Shown here piece by piece: positions 1-12,900 of a stretch of DNA of 64,000 bases (positions within the stretch are counted from its first letter, which is position 1; every line of letters begins with the position of its first letter). The stretch comes from Aphrocallistes beatrix (taxonomy: Eukaryota > Porifera > Hexactinellida > Sceptrulophora > Aphrocallistidae). The stretch lies in NCBI GenBank assembly GCA_963281255.1, contig OY725491.1, positions 5,568,857-5,632,856 of the forward strand, read 5' to 3'. The notes below the pieces were generated by a model that saw nothing but the letters and a program-made list of their open reading frames with translations, searched no databases and was not told where the DNA came from. A program made the position numbers and the translations under genes.

Positions 1-1104
1 TATGTTTTAATGATGTAAAGTATAAACCTCCTCATGAATTAAATCCGCAAGGTCACACGGTGTGTCTCATGGTCGGACAATTATATTGTATTGTGGCATC
101 ATGAGTTTCATAAAGGTACATGGTAGGATGTTGGTTTTGAAACATTATTCGCAAGCATAAATATTATTGATAATACTGGGAAGTAGAAAGTATATAATCT
201 CAAAATACTTTCAACGTAATGCAGCCTACTATTACTTGATAATGTACTTGATAATGCTCTGTTATTGATCTATAAGCATCACTGTGGTTACAATTATCAT
301 TATAAATTCTATAATAATAATTGGCAACCAATTATACAATTCATTGATTCGTTATGTGATATTATCGAAGTAGTCAAAGTTAGTCAATAAACAAATATGC
401 ATTCAATTTAAACAGATAGATTCCTGACGTCAAACGTAGCCAGTTATAGATAGTCTCCTATTTTGTAGATTGGAAATTACCACATAGGTGAAAATAGAAA
501 GATATAGTGACCTATACATTGTAATTACACGGCAATTTCAGCACTCTACTGTTAAATACTAAAAATATAGAAATACCCGGCTACCAGTTTTTTTTTCGTT
601 ATAACGGATGTTAAAAATTTGCAGCTGAAAAATAGGAAAAAATTTCATTGACGCATTACTTGTGAATTATAAAAGTTGATGCGGTAGAAGAAAAATTAAT
701 TCTATGACGTTTTCAATAGGAATGGCGTAACAAGTCAAAATGATTTAGCCATTAGTAAATTAGAGTCGTGAATTCATAAAGACTACAGAGAGCATAAGTA
801 ATAATGGCACATTCATTTCAGATTTTTTTGCAAAAGATTTAATAAAAAATGTCGGTCGACAGACCGATAGTGTAGCTCCAGGAAGTGACTTGGCATGTGA
901 GATATTAATTTCGTAATACATTGGGACTACTCAATTTATTAAAACTCATAATATATCCACATTCTTACGTTCAAAGTACGAAAATCGGATTCTACATACG
1001 TAGTGGAATTCCTTACATTAGTCGTTGAGATCCTACTTATATCAAAGCTTTGCAGTGGAGGTGTTAAAATATGAATATGCGCCTATAAAACCCGGAAGTG
1101 ATGC

Positions 1105-1302
1105 ATTTTGGTCAGTTGAGGTCATATCTTGAAAACCGCAAGAGTTAGACATTCAAATTTAATTCTATTTTATACCCAATATATTACTTCTTATTAAGCA
1201 ATAATATAATTTATATGTCTAAATCCAATGGCTTTCAAATAGAATTAGATTTGAACGTCTAGCCCTTGTGGTTTCCAAGATATGACCATAACTGACCAAA
1301 AT
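1105..1302. repeat. long imperfect hairpin, MITE-like
   Basis: The arm at about 1105-1171 is the approximate reverse complement of about 1236-1302. Both carry TTTGGTCAGTT at the outer end and AATTCTATTT at the inner end. The arms are roughly 65 bp with scattered mismatches around an AT-rich centre. This looks like an old non-autonomous inverted-repeat transposon; no target duplication was identified. Confidence 0.6.
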
Positions 1303-2178
1303 ACGTTTCTATAGCAACACTGGAATGTAGCAACATTCCATGAAAAGATCCAAAATTTTCGCATCAACCCATTCAAGGCTCACTTCTATGAGAACAAAGA
1401 TAATAAAAACACTTAGAAGTGCCCTTATACCGTCTCTGAAAATCACTAAATTTGTCACAAATATAACCTATTTCGCAATCATATGATGACTACGTAATCT
1501 AAATTTTAACAACGGATATGGGTACTATGACAGCATATTTATATGCTTTATTCATATACTCTTGCAGAACCTTAGTGAGCTGAAAGCACTAAGGATGTCA
1601 TCTCGCTAAAGGTAAAGTTAGGTGCTATCTTTCTTGCCTACTGATAGCCGAGTTTTTCTCTGTAAACATGCTATCATATACATACACCTCAGTCAGCAAC
1701 TATCAGTAGGTTTAGCACCTCACTCAGATTGTGAACCCCCTGAGAACATATTAGCATGGATTCGGGGTGTATATAAATCTATAAACTTTACTTTACTTTA
1801 CATTCCTAAGCTCTATTGTGCGTGGTTAATGATTTAAGGCAGCTCATGTATTAGTTCAACTATCTTCTATCGCATCCCTAGTCCAAAATTCGCAAGTTAC
1901 AGTGAGGCCTTATATTATTTAATAAAACGAACAAATACATACAAATACACACGTCTATAGAATTTAGGTGTGGAATAATAATTCAAGTGTATTTGCAATT
2001 AAATATGTACTTGGAGTACAATACCATTATAGAATTATAGAAAGGGATTTATGAATGGAAAATAAAATCTACTCCTCTCAAGTAAGGGGTAAAAGTGTCC
2101 TAGAAAATTCTTCGGGCCGCATTCATGCCCTTTCCAAACGAACCCCGCGGGCCGCACTTTGCCCACAAATGCCTTATA

Positions 2179-2365
2179 CAGTATAACTCGGTTAGTACGT
2201 ACTCGGATAATACGTTCTTTGATTTAGTACGTACTCATTTTTCTGAACCAAAATCCATCTATAATATAGATTTCTATGTAGTACAAACTTGGTTAGTACG
2301 TACTTACGGAAAGTACGTACTAATAATTCCTTCCCGAAGGGGTACGTCTTATCCGAGTTATACTG
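2179..2365. mobile_element. TA-flanked MITE with GTACGTAC motifs
   Basis: The ends are CAGTATAACTCGG and its inverse CCGAGTTATACTG, and both are flanked by TA. The interior repeats the palindrome GTACGTAC several times. A related element lies at 31356-31497 in an OPLAH intron. TA flanks and CAGT ends suggest the Tc1/mariner-pogo superfamily (inference). Confidence 0.65.
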
Positions 2366-2636
2366 TATTTGGTAGGCTATGGAATAACCAACTCGATTAT
2401 TGACAAATCTATTTATCCATTGTGACAGAAAGTAAATAACTTAGTATTCCCGAAACTTTGCAAGTTTTTAAGTTATGATTCCTAGTACGAGCGTTTATGT
2501 ACAATATTATTATTAAAAGGAGTAACATTGCCGATTGGCAAATCGATAGTGCAACTCCCCTAATAGAGAATATAAAAATACTAATACATTGAGAAATATT
2601 TTTCAGCTTTGTGTAAAATTTGCCACCTAGATAATG

Positions 2637-2855
2637 ACCATACTTGCTAACTGTCCCGTTTTTGGAGGGACGTCCCACTTTTTTCACTCTTCTATTGAGC
2701 TAATTTCTCGAGTGTCCCGCTTTCACATGAAATTTCCCCATTATGTCCCGCTTTTCTGTATCATATGTATAGTATATTTCTATTGCGTCCCGTCATGTCC
2801 CGCGAAATTCAACGCCGTGTCCCGCTTTTATTATGGCTCAGGTTGGCATGTATGA
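2637..2855. repeat. GTCCCG-rich dispersed repeat
   Basis: The stretch has at least six GTCCCG/GTCCCGC words. One end resembles CTAACTGTCCCGTTTTT and the other GGTTGGCATGTATG. A short relative in inverted form lies at about 28462-28539. This is probably a DNA-transposon relic. Confidence 0.5.
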
Positions 2856-5601
2856 ATGACGCACATTCATTTGTAGACTATATAAGTATTTCCATAAATG
2901 GACATAATTTATATTCGCAATGCAAAAGATAGTTGTCCTGTTAGAGTAGCCGAAAAATGTTAAAATTTAACTTACACTATTACATATATTTTAAGTCATT
3001 ATTATCTAAGTACAACCAAACTAACTAATAACGGACACCCTATGACTGGTGACGAGATATTATTCCAGTAATAAGCTAGTCCAGCTTATTACATAACCAT
3101 ATCATATGATATGCACAATATAATACGAAGAGATGATATTTTTTTAGTTTTTCTTTTTTGGAATAATCGACTACAAACTAAAAAATCTCCATATAAGATA
3201 AAAATAGAAATATATAATCCTATAACATATGAAAATGCTTGGCAATAAAAATAGAATGCAAATTTCCCATTTTGAGTCATTACATACAAATATTGCAGTG
3301 TTTCAATCTAAAACAAGTTAAAGGTCAACTGAAAGTACTATAAATAGATTTCCTCAGTCTCGAGGTATTCTTTTTTTGTTGCACCACATTAAAATTTCAA
3401 TTTCATCCTCTGAGTGCATGCTATACCCCCATGCAAAATAACTGAGTGATAAATAAAATTTGGGAATGCACTTTCTAATCATGAGTGAATCCATACGCCC
3501 ACCATGATATATCACGTTGGAATATTCCAAATAATTTCTAAGAAGTATTAGTATAGGTTACTATCTGTGGATAAGAAATGTCTAGAAACTTACAGGATGT
3601 GTAATAAATACGGTTTTATAAGAAATTGGGTCGATTTCAAATGTAATAAAGTTTGATTCAGCCTAATAATGGATAAAGGTGGAGTTGTGGTGATATTCTC
3701 CTTGGAGTAGCATACTTGTAGCTATTATTTGTTGCAATAAAAGGCAATGGAGTTCGTATGCGAAATGTTGAATTCGACAAATTTGGTTTGTGTGTGTGTT
3801 TTATTGTAATTCCTATAAGAAAATGGGGTCATGGCATAGACAATGTACCTGATTAATCCAAGCATGTACGTACGTCCGTATGCGCGATCCTGCGAAATCT
3901 AACGCCCCGATTTCTAACAAATTCGCATCAAATATGTTATAGCTAAGCTACAACATAAAGGATATCGTACTGTTGTTCGGCATTGTTTTATGTTTGCAAC
4001 TTTTGGACTTTTATTTAGCAATTTGTAAAACTACACTGATCATGTATTTTATAAAGCTGGGAAAGCTTTGGGGAAAATGATTCAAAGATTTGTGTAAATT
4101 GTGATTTAAGGTTTTACATGATGCACACATGCTGGGTTATAAATACATGACTGGGCTAATTCTAAATTCAGAAAAAATTAATAATATATTTGCAAGCCAG
4201 TTCTACCTGGTAAAAATAACTCCTTACAAACTGCTGACGGAAAATTTTAGAAAAAAAGTTACAGTTATTTGCGTAGTAGAATGTAATTAATTCGAATTTC
4301 TAGGATATTTTGCTAATATTCGCCCACAGATTAAACCCAGATAAAGAATTGAACTCGTCAGTGTTCGGAATTTACCTCGAAAAACAATAATTAACTTTTA
4401 CACTAGATATCTACCTAATCAACACGATAGGATTTAACGAAAGATTCGTAAACATGTAATCACTGCATTATTAATAAATTATTGTCAGCGTTCATGTTTT
4501 GGTACGTTATTCATGGTAACTGAACTATAACAGGTATATATGCAGTTCAGTGGAAATGTACTATTTTGTGAAACACACACGTTTGATTTTGTAAATCGAC
4601 ACAGTTTTCATGTCAGACATGTCTGCACAACCTAAATATGCCAACGTCTGTGGTACGTGAGAAATAAAGAGAAAAGAGACCTATCCATATATGGTATTCA
4701 ACCTCCTTTCCAGATTTGCTGAGAAGTATTAGTTTTCATCAACGTTGTAACTAGATATATATTTTCTGAGCTATCGTAAACAAGCCTCTAAAAGTGAACA
4801 ATAAGCAAGATTCTATTACTGCACTAGTTCAGTTCTTATTAGGCACAACAGACGAATATCATTCAATCAATTATAAATTATTGTACAATGATTTGGGGGT
4901 AGTGATGGGGTAGCAAACAGTGGATTTAAGTTTCAAATGCAATTATTTGGAGCAAAGTTATCGCAAAAAAATGTTAGATCAATTAGATCTATAAATCTTA
5001 CAATTTTAAAAGTAAATAAGAGAAGGGAACATTCATTACAGCTAGTCCTCTAGGTCAATAGTTTGCAACTTGAAGAAACGAATACAGATGGGTCTATTGA
5101 ATCAAAATTTAAAAAGTAATACAGAACAGAGTCATAGACAATGAGAAATTTGCTATAGGGCATATGAAAAAAGTTGAGCATTGCTAGCCAATACAAAATA
5201 TATTTAATTAATATTTTTCAGAATTAAAATATCCCGCTGAAAGGAAGCACTTCAATGATACTTCATCACAATGAGTTATTCTCATTAATCTTACAGCAAC
5301 ATTATCACACGTGAAAGAATGACTATGTCCGAACCCTTAAGAGTACAACACAGCCATGCTAAAACTAAAATTTCAAGGAAACTCAAATAATTACACTGAT
5401 CAAGAGGTAATTTTCTGTGTATTTTTACATTTTTGGGCCAATATATATCACGTAACAGGTTCGTAGAACTAGTAATTAAAGATTATTGAGACGTAATCTC
5501 TTCTATGAAACTTTTCAAATTAGATTTAACGATAAATATAATACTATAGAACAAGTAGTAGTAGATTATAATAGCATTGGTTCTAGTATGATAGAGAAAA
5601 G

Positions 5602-5611
5602 TATATATAGA
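5602..5611 (+). promoter_or_regulatory. TATA-like box just upstream of the kinase ATG
   Basis: The sequence GTATATATAG ends fewer than ten bases before the chosen ATG at 5619. If functional, transcription would start at or inside the reading frame. It may therefore be fortuitous, or the true start may be the downstream Met23. Confidence 0.3.
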
Positions 5612-5618
5612 GAGATGT

Positions 5619-6617
5619 ATGGAAGAAAGTAACCAGTTCAATTTGACTACACAATTACAAACAGAAATACCTACAATATTCAAAATGTTTAAACTCATCA
5701 AAAAGCAAATTAAGAAATTTTCCAAACCCGAATCATACAAAACAGTCATAAAAATATCAAAAAAGGAAGTCATCAAAAGCGGATTTGAAAAATACGCTTT
5801 ACAAGATCAAATCGGGGAAGGCGGATGTGCCAAAATTTTCCTTGCAAACAACATTGAAACAAAAGAAACTTGCGCAGTGAAAAGCATCGAAATTCGAACG
5901 GAAAAAGCGAGAAGATATCTTCAAAATGAAATCAACACAATGGAAGCAATGAAAGGCATTGAAGGCATTGTCCAATACATCGACACATTCAAGGAAGAAC
6001 AAAAAACCTATGTCGTAATGGAGTACATTAATGGCTGGTGCTTACAAGATGTTGTAGAAAACCTACAACTAGATGAGCGAGTTATAGCAACGCTCTGCAA
6101 GAACATCCTCACCTCACTGAAAGAACTTCACGCACGTAACATCATCCACAGAGACATCAAGTGTGGAAATATCATGCTGACACAGGAAGGCGAAACAAAA
6201 CTCATCGACTTTGGCTACGCTACTTATTGCCCTGAAAATGGTTATATAAGAAGTGGAAAGGTAGGCTCCATGTTCTGGATGGCACCAGAGATCTTCCAAC
6301 GCGAGGGGTACAATGAGAAGGTTGACATCTGGAGTTTCGGTATCATGGTGATGGAGATGTTCCTTGGAGATCCTCCTTACTACGGGTCAAACAAAAGCAA
6401 CGAGACAATAGCCAATCTCCTTGCAATGGGGGAGGTACCAATTCCTGAGACAATGTCACCTCAACTACACAAATTCGTTTCAAGATGTATCGCGTATTCA
6501 CCAGAAGATAGACCAACAGTTGAAGAACTATTAGAAGATGAATATTTAACAAACACAGTCGGGCTAGAAGATGTAGCAGACAATATTTCAAGAATGTTCC
6601 AAGTACTTCAACATTAA
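5619..6617 (+). CDS. STE20/PAK-like serine/threonine protein kinase, intronless
   Basis: This is a 332-residue protein-kinase reading frame with every catalytic landmark. The glycine loop IGEGGCAKIF is near residues 65-74, followed by the VAIK-type lysine K88 (in CAVKS), helix-C glutamate E104, HRDIKCGN (177-184), DFG (197-199) and WMAPEI (220-225). GSMFWMAPE and the C-lobe words DIWSFGIM and CIAYSPEDRP place it in the STE20 group, closest in feel to PAK. The 60 residues before the kinase domain are basic, with no CRIB motif seen, so Rac/Cdc42 control is not evident. The single exon in an otherwise gene-poor region could mark a retrocopy. It appears intact and presumably active. A TATATATAG box lies only about 10-16 bases before the ATG. 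The exact subfamily is uncertain. Confidence 0.88.
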   Translation: MEESNQFNLTTQLQTEIPTIFKMFKLIKKQIKKFSKPESYKTVIKISKKEVIKSGFEKYALQDQIGEGGCAKIFLANNIETKETCAVKSIEIRTEKARRYLQNEINTMEAMKGIEGIVQYIDTFKEEQKTYVVMEYINGWCLQDVVENLQLDERVIATLCKNILTSLKELHARNIIHRDIKCGNIMLTQEGETKLIDFGYATYCPENGYIRSGKVGSMFWMAPEIFQREGYNEKVDIWSFGIMVMEMFLGDPPYYGSNKSNETIANLLAMGEVPIPETMSPQLHKFVSRCIAYSPEDRPTVEELLEDEYLTNTVGLEDVADNISRMFQVLQH

Positions 6618-7267
6618 TCCGTTTAATTTTTCTATTCATCTGTTTAAATTATTTAGAAATATTTTATATACGATTTTACATATGTTCACTTGTTAATTTC
6701 TATTAAACTCAGCATCACAAATAACTACATTCCAAATATTGGGAGGGATAAAAAGAAGAATTATACTTTTTACAAAAACAACAGGTGGTTGTTTAACCAA
6801 ATTGCTTGGTACTACGAATCACATATTAAATTCAAGGAATATTGCATTACACACATCCTTGTTAAAGGAATAGCGTTGAATTTAGAAGTAGTGGAATACA
6901 ATTTGCATAGTATTGTGAAATACGTTGCACGAGAAAAGGGAAATTATCATATCAGGGCATCATAAGTTTCCATAGAATACTCCTGCATCAATGTACTCCT
7001 AATGGGTTCACCACAATAGGAAACAAACATCATCTTTCTCAAAACAACTTTTTGAACCATTATATGATGCAAACCTTGAAATAATGATGCTAATACAGAA
7101 TATGTTTCACTTCGACAAAGTGTGGAATTCTGATTCGACCTAAAGAAACAACTCTATACTAGCTAGCTAGCCCTTAAGAGTATATTGCAAAAAGCTGTGA
7201 AATATGAATGAATACATAATAAATGTCAGATCAATGAACTTGGCACTATAAAGAAATACAGGAGGAC

Positions 7268-7610
7268 CAGAGTTGCACGCGGGCCGTCTTTTCTTATCGG
7301 CCCTGGGGGCCGTGCGGGCCGAATATAATAGTTTGCGGGTTCCGGGGCCGGAAATCTTGGCAGGACTCCCCGCGATGACAACCAAGACGATGTTTTTAAT
7401 TGTCACGGGGTACCAATTAAGGAATACTTACGTAAATGGAACTTTGTTAGTTTCCACTTATTTGTGTTTGCAGAAACTCACTCCCATAAAAGGATTCCCT
7501 TAGTGTCTCTCTATAGTTAGTAACTTACAAAGCGGGCCAAAATATTTATGCGGGCTTCTTGCGGGCCGCGGGCCGGGTTAACTTGAAATTTCGGCCCGCG
7601 TGCAACTCTG
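7268..7610. mobile_element. hAT-like non-autonomous element, GC-rich
   Basis: The terminal repeats are perfect over 19 bp, CAGAGTTGCACGCGGGCCG at the left and its inverse at the right. The element is bounded by an identical 8-bp direct repeat, AGGAGGAC, at 7260-7267 and 7611-7618. CAG-type ends with an 8-bp duplication are diagnostic of hAT elements. It is 343 bp long, has no transposase and is far richer in G+C than its surroundings. Confidence 0.88.
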
Positions 7611-8564
7611 AGGAGGACAAATTGGTATAAAATTAGAATGCTAGATTCTGCAAGATTGAGTTGACTGATGAATGAATGTAGTATACTCTATCCCCCAATA
7701 GAATGTGTAATAATGACGATATCATATGTATAAATAAATAAAAAGAAGAAAGTAAAGTATAAATGACGATATTAAAGTCTATCAGTTAGGGGTGTACAAA
7801 AAGGACATTTTAACATTCTGCACATTCAAATAGTGCGAACACAAGATCATATAATACCAACGCATGATACTTCTTGAGGAAGCAGTTTGTAGGTTGGGGT
7901 CAAGACATGGTTCCCCTTAGTACCAGTCAAGTGCCTTATTGTAATATATTTTTTCTGAAACATAGACACTTCAGCATGTAACGTCGTCATACATAGAATT
8001 ATTGACTTCATAGCAGATATTAAATATGCAAATTGAGTGTACTGCAACAGAGAACCTTGCCTCTTTGCATAGATAAGTATGATGAAATAGCTAATCAATC
8101 TAGTGAGGCCAGTATCAGGAATATTGGAGCACGTAAATTAATCTGAAACATGATACAATCTATTGTTTTAGTTCCTGACTTGAATTATTTAAAAAAGAGA
8201 CACATTTTTAGCGTTGGATCATTGGAAGATGACGGGATAGATGCTATAATAATGCACAAGTTATTCGAGACAGTATCTGTTCGCATATATTAAGTTTGAA
8301 TTAAAGATTCTAAGCAATCGCATGGGAAATCATTGAAATACAATTGAAATATATGGGAACATTTTACATGAAGATATCATGGCATTTCGGAACAAATCTC
8401 AAATCCATTACCAAAGCTAGACATTGAAATCATAAAAGTATGTAAATGTCGACTAAATAATATATCCATTATATGGAACAGTGAATCCATTTAATCAGAC
8501 GGGATATGAAGCTATTGGAAATGTAAACGAATTCAGTCTAGCTACATACGTATTTTGACCAGAA

Positions 8565-8670
8565 ATGTGGAATTTGTATTAATTAGTTTTGAAATTCCAC
8601 ATTTATGATCAAAATTTAACATTGATTTTCTGATCAAAATTATACATATTTTCTGATCAAAAATATACGG
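8565..8670. repeat. palindromic repeat built on TTTTCTGATCAAAA
   Basis: Inverted copies of AAATGTGGAATTT are followed by two TTTTCTGATCAAAA words. A longer relative with the same words lies at about 58935-59050 in an MTR intron, so this is a dispersed family. Confidence 0.55.
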
Positions 8671-9728
8671 TCTCGTATAGTGGTAGTGGCTAAGAATAGT
8701 AACCGCCCACAGGAAGTCAGATTTGGATACGTAGTGAAAGCAAGTGAACAGTACTTGCACAGTGAAGCGATATTATAAACCTTACTTCACAGTAACTCCA
8801 CAAAACCTTTTGAAAATATGCGATTTATCCATCATAATTGTATTGGACAAAATGCCTGAAAAATCAACGGAAGCAACGGAAGCTGATCGAGCATGTCTCT
8901 AATAACCATCTTATTGCAAAACTTCATCCTCAGCCTATGAATGCTATGATAGACTTGTCAGAAAGGCGACACGGGAAATAATGCTGCAATGAGAATAGTA
9001 ATATACGCATACGTACGCTAGCTAAATCCAAACAAGAAGATCATGTAGCTCTATCGAATTGATTAAAATAATCGAATAAACTAATAAATGATGTCTCAAT
9101 ACAATCCATGCATACATATATTCAGATTCGATTCAGCAAAAATGCAGAAGAGACATTAGGGACAATTCTCTAATAAGATCACTAGAATTAAATATTCACA
9201 ATTTGTTAAGAAATTATTGGAAAATCAAAACATTGTATAAATATTTAATAATTAAAAATGATCTACATTTTTAATAGAAAACATAAGCAATTAAAATGAT
9301 GCTGAAAAATCAGACAATTTTAAAGAGAAAAATACAATTTAATGCATTTTTCTTGTAAATCAAGAAAAACAAATATCACTCTTCAAAAATTGGATACTAG
9401 CTAAAATTGATCTAGATTATATTACAATGGTTAATCTATCTGTAAGATGTAAGATACACAAGGGTAAAGAATTTAATTTTATCAAGAAATGGATGTAAAC
9501 ATGACAGAAATTGGGAACGTAGTGTCTGTAGCTTTTCAAAAAGGAAGGAGTGACTAATCACAAATAGAAGATGGTAAGAAAACAATATATTGCTTATTTG
9601 TAAGAGTAGACGTGACATCCTACTCTCACATAGCTAATAATGATACAATAATTGTAACTTGATCAAAATCTTATTGTTAGCAATTCAGTTAAGATACGTA
9701 ATTAGCGTCTGAATTACAATTGAGAGTA

Positions 9729-9916
9729 CAGTCGACTCCGCTTAATAGGGTCACTGTTTAATTGGGTCAACCGCTTAATTGGGCCACTTTTGGTAGGACC
9801 GGAATAGCTCTCACACATAGAAGCTAATGCAAAATATTTTTGGTTAATAGGGTCATCCGCTTAATCGGTCCTCTGACCGATGTGACCGATGTGACCCTAT
9901 TAAGCGGAGTCGACTG
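9729..9916. mobile_element. MITE, CAGTCGACTCCGCTTAAT family
   Basis: The left end CAGTCGACTCCGCTTAATAG is mirrored at the right end (CTATTAAGCGGAGTCGACTG), with TA on both sides. It is 188 bp with no coding capacity. Relatives are at 22134-22285, 29968-30158 and 35576-35748. The TA target and ends resemble pogo/Tigger elements (inference). Confidence 0.8.
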
Positions 9917-12900
9917 TATATATCTAATTAATTCTTAGTTAGAATATATTATTCAGTCATCTAATGTCCAATTAAGATATTGGTTCAAACATTATATGTA
10001 TATACATAATTAATATAAATCTTAATATTTATGATGGATAAATCGCATATTTTCAAAAAATAGAAGATAGATAATGAATGGATTCAAAGAAAATCCTCAA
10101 AGTCTACAAATCACACAGAATTTGCATTAAACTCGAATTTGTTACATCATAAGATCTTAGTAATGTAGATACTAGCAAACGTATGCTTTAAGTGTGTCAT
10201 GACTGGATGGTGAGGAAGTGCTCTTAGTGAGTGACACAAAATGGAGAAAGATGAGAATATAAATAAATGTGGTTATGAAAAGCAAAAAAAGGTTAAAACA
10301 ATCTAACATAACATTCATAGAATCTATCAATATGTATAGAGAAGAATGTTGCAATTATCTGAAATATTTAATGCAGACATTAAATGATTGTGGGTTAGAA
10401 AGATTACAAATATCTCCATACAAAAAATGATTGAGAAGGTCTGACAGAGAGGTGGCACAATAAGTTCTTCAACGTAATGTTAAATGCAATGAATCTTGGT
10501 GCAAAGGTTTGAAAATGTAACCGCAAATGAATAAAATGTAAATTCCAGTTAAATTATGAGGGAAAGGGGCTTTGCAAAAGGTTAGACAAATTCATTACAG
10601 AATATTACTATAATGTGACCTGTAAACCGTTGAAATTGGTCAAGCGTTGATACGTCTGTAAATTTTATGAGTACAGTAATTTTAGGTGAGTTTATTTCTG
10701 AAATAAGTAGAAGTTTAACAAGATGATTTATTGTAAAAATTAAAAATTACTAGGGTAACAGTGATATGTAGATAATAGATATGGAAAATTGGGTAATAAA
10801 GCGAATTAGGGCATTTCACAGTATTTGATTGACCAAAATAACTAAAAAATTTTAATCACCAGAGCTGTGGCCCTATTATAGAGAAAAACGAGTATTTTTT
10901 TAATGGTAAATGCACGTTAAGATGCAAATTGTATTACTGCAGAATACATGCAAATGAAGAAGTGTTTCTTATCAAAAATATTATCGTCCAAAACTTGACC
11001 CACAAATGTCCCCTCATGGTTACAAGCATTTTATGTCCTACAAGCATTTTGTGTCCATAGATATTAAAAAATGGAACCTTCTTGCATGCATTATGAAGAC
11101 CAATATTTGTATTATTCAACTAGCCTACTTAATTCCAATGAAGCAGCTGAATTGGGACCAGTCATCAAATTTGAAATTGAACCCAAACCTAAAAACATTC
11201 CATATGGTCGTCTGTAAATTTCAAATCAAATGCACAATATTTAATTAACTTTCAAGAAGTTTTTAACTTTGTTTAATCTATATTTTAACACAGCAAACAG
11301 CTTCTCAATATGAAATTAATATTTTCGTTGATTCTAATTTAATTACTAACAATTTCCAACAACACCTCCAATAGATTTCACAATGTGAACTGAAAACATA
11401 CACACGATCCGATATACTTATTGTATAACCTAAAATAGAAAAAAAATTGAGTTAGGGCTGCGTTTAGTAAGAAGCGAAAGTACGGATGATTATCCGCATA
11501 CTTCCTATCCAGGTTAATCTTCAAGTTTTATTTAGTTGTTCCCAATATAGATAGATATTGCTTAATAAATAAAAAATACTAGAAGCTCAATTATGATGTA
11601 GATATTGAGAGCTAAAGGCGTAAAAGGCTTTGAAAATATAAAGTTGGGAATAGATGTATTCACTCTCACTTTTTTACGGTTTCAGCATGAATTTAGTAGA
11701 CTTGAAACGGTGTAGAAAATATTTCACTTACGGTATTTACGTTATAATAGAGTATTAATTAGAGCATTTACGTACTTTGATAAGACGAAAATAACATACT
11801 TTTTTAGGAAATAGAAGTCACATTCCCTTTCCTGAAGTTCTACTCATATATTAACTAAATCTAGAAATTACCGCATACGAAGTAACACAGGCAAATTATA
11901 AGTCGATGTTAGATTCGATATCTAGCAGCTCTCCTTAATTGTCTGCAATTGATCTCTGTGTAAGATGACCTAAACACTAAAATAGATATGGAATATGACA
12001 GATTTGAAATTTTCGTGCTAACCAATCGAAGCAATGCATAGAGATTGTTCCATGACATTTTTCACACTTTTCTCATTACGTTACATCGTTATCAGAAAAC
12101 AACCCTTATTAATTAACTACGTTAACATAAATATGCAAATTAAAACCATCATGAATTACTCCATTAAATCACAGAAATATAATACAGTTAAATCAACCAA
12201 GTAATAAATGCATAAAAAATAACGTGGGACTACTTGTTCAATTTGTATAATATCATGAATAATTTAGCACCCACGATATCGCCATTCTGACCTATGAACT
12301 ATACTACAGAGTGCAAACGTAAATGCGAAGTACACTGATGAATAATGATCAAATAATCTGTCGAATTAACGAGGGGTAGCGAGGATAAATGGATCTTATG
12401 AGAACATGTTGTAAGAAGATAGTATGCCACATTGGGCTACAAATAATGTATTGATCTACACCAGTTCTAATTCCACTCTACGTAGGTATTAAATGATAAG
12501 ATGTTGACAAAAAACGAATCGCATTTTTTCAACCCAACGTTAGGTAATAAGATCTCATCAGACAAGACGGTTTTACATCAGCTAATCACAATTTATCACA
12601 AACATGTTACTATTATCAAACGGCTATTTTGCCATAGGTTTAAACCACATGCATTCAAAAATGATGGGTGGAGTATGGAATGTCTTCTAATTTATTTTGA
12701 CTATGCGCCAATTTGATTTGTGTGCATATATATATATTACAAGGCGTTCGTATATAATAATGTAAATTTTATACTGACAAGACGGAATGAATAGGATTTG
12801 ATGTTCATAGCCTTCCAATTAAAAAAATACTAGAAAATGTCCACATTCAAGTAAGAGCAGACGAGTTTCTGAGTTTGTCAATGTGTGTTGTTTATCAGAA

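Larger units (their letters stand above)
1..5618. other. gene-poor flank with repeat relics
   Basis: No convincing coding region is seen in this AT-rich stretch. It holds a long imperfect hairpin (1105-1302), a TA-flanked inverted-repeat element with GTACGTAC motifs (2179-2365), and a repeat rich in the word GTCCCG (about 2637-2855) that recurs in an OPLAH intron near 28.5 kb. Open frames here are short, and several start on non-ATG codons inside repeats. They are best read as chance. Confidence 0.6.

Noticed and set aside
2125..2403. 92-codon plus-strand frame near 2.1-2.4 kb
   Set aside because: It lies almost wholly within the inverted-repeat element at 2179-2365, so it is a by-product of transposon sequence.
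7167..7503. Overlapping frames on both strands rich in Gly, Ala and Pro
   Set aside because: They are caused by the GC-rich hAT-like element, which has few stop codons; no protein family is recognisable.
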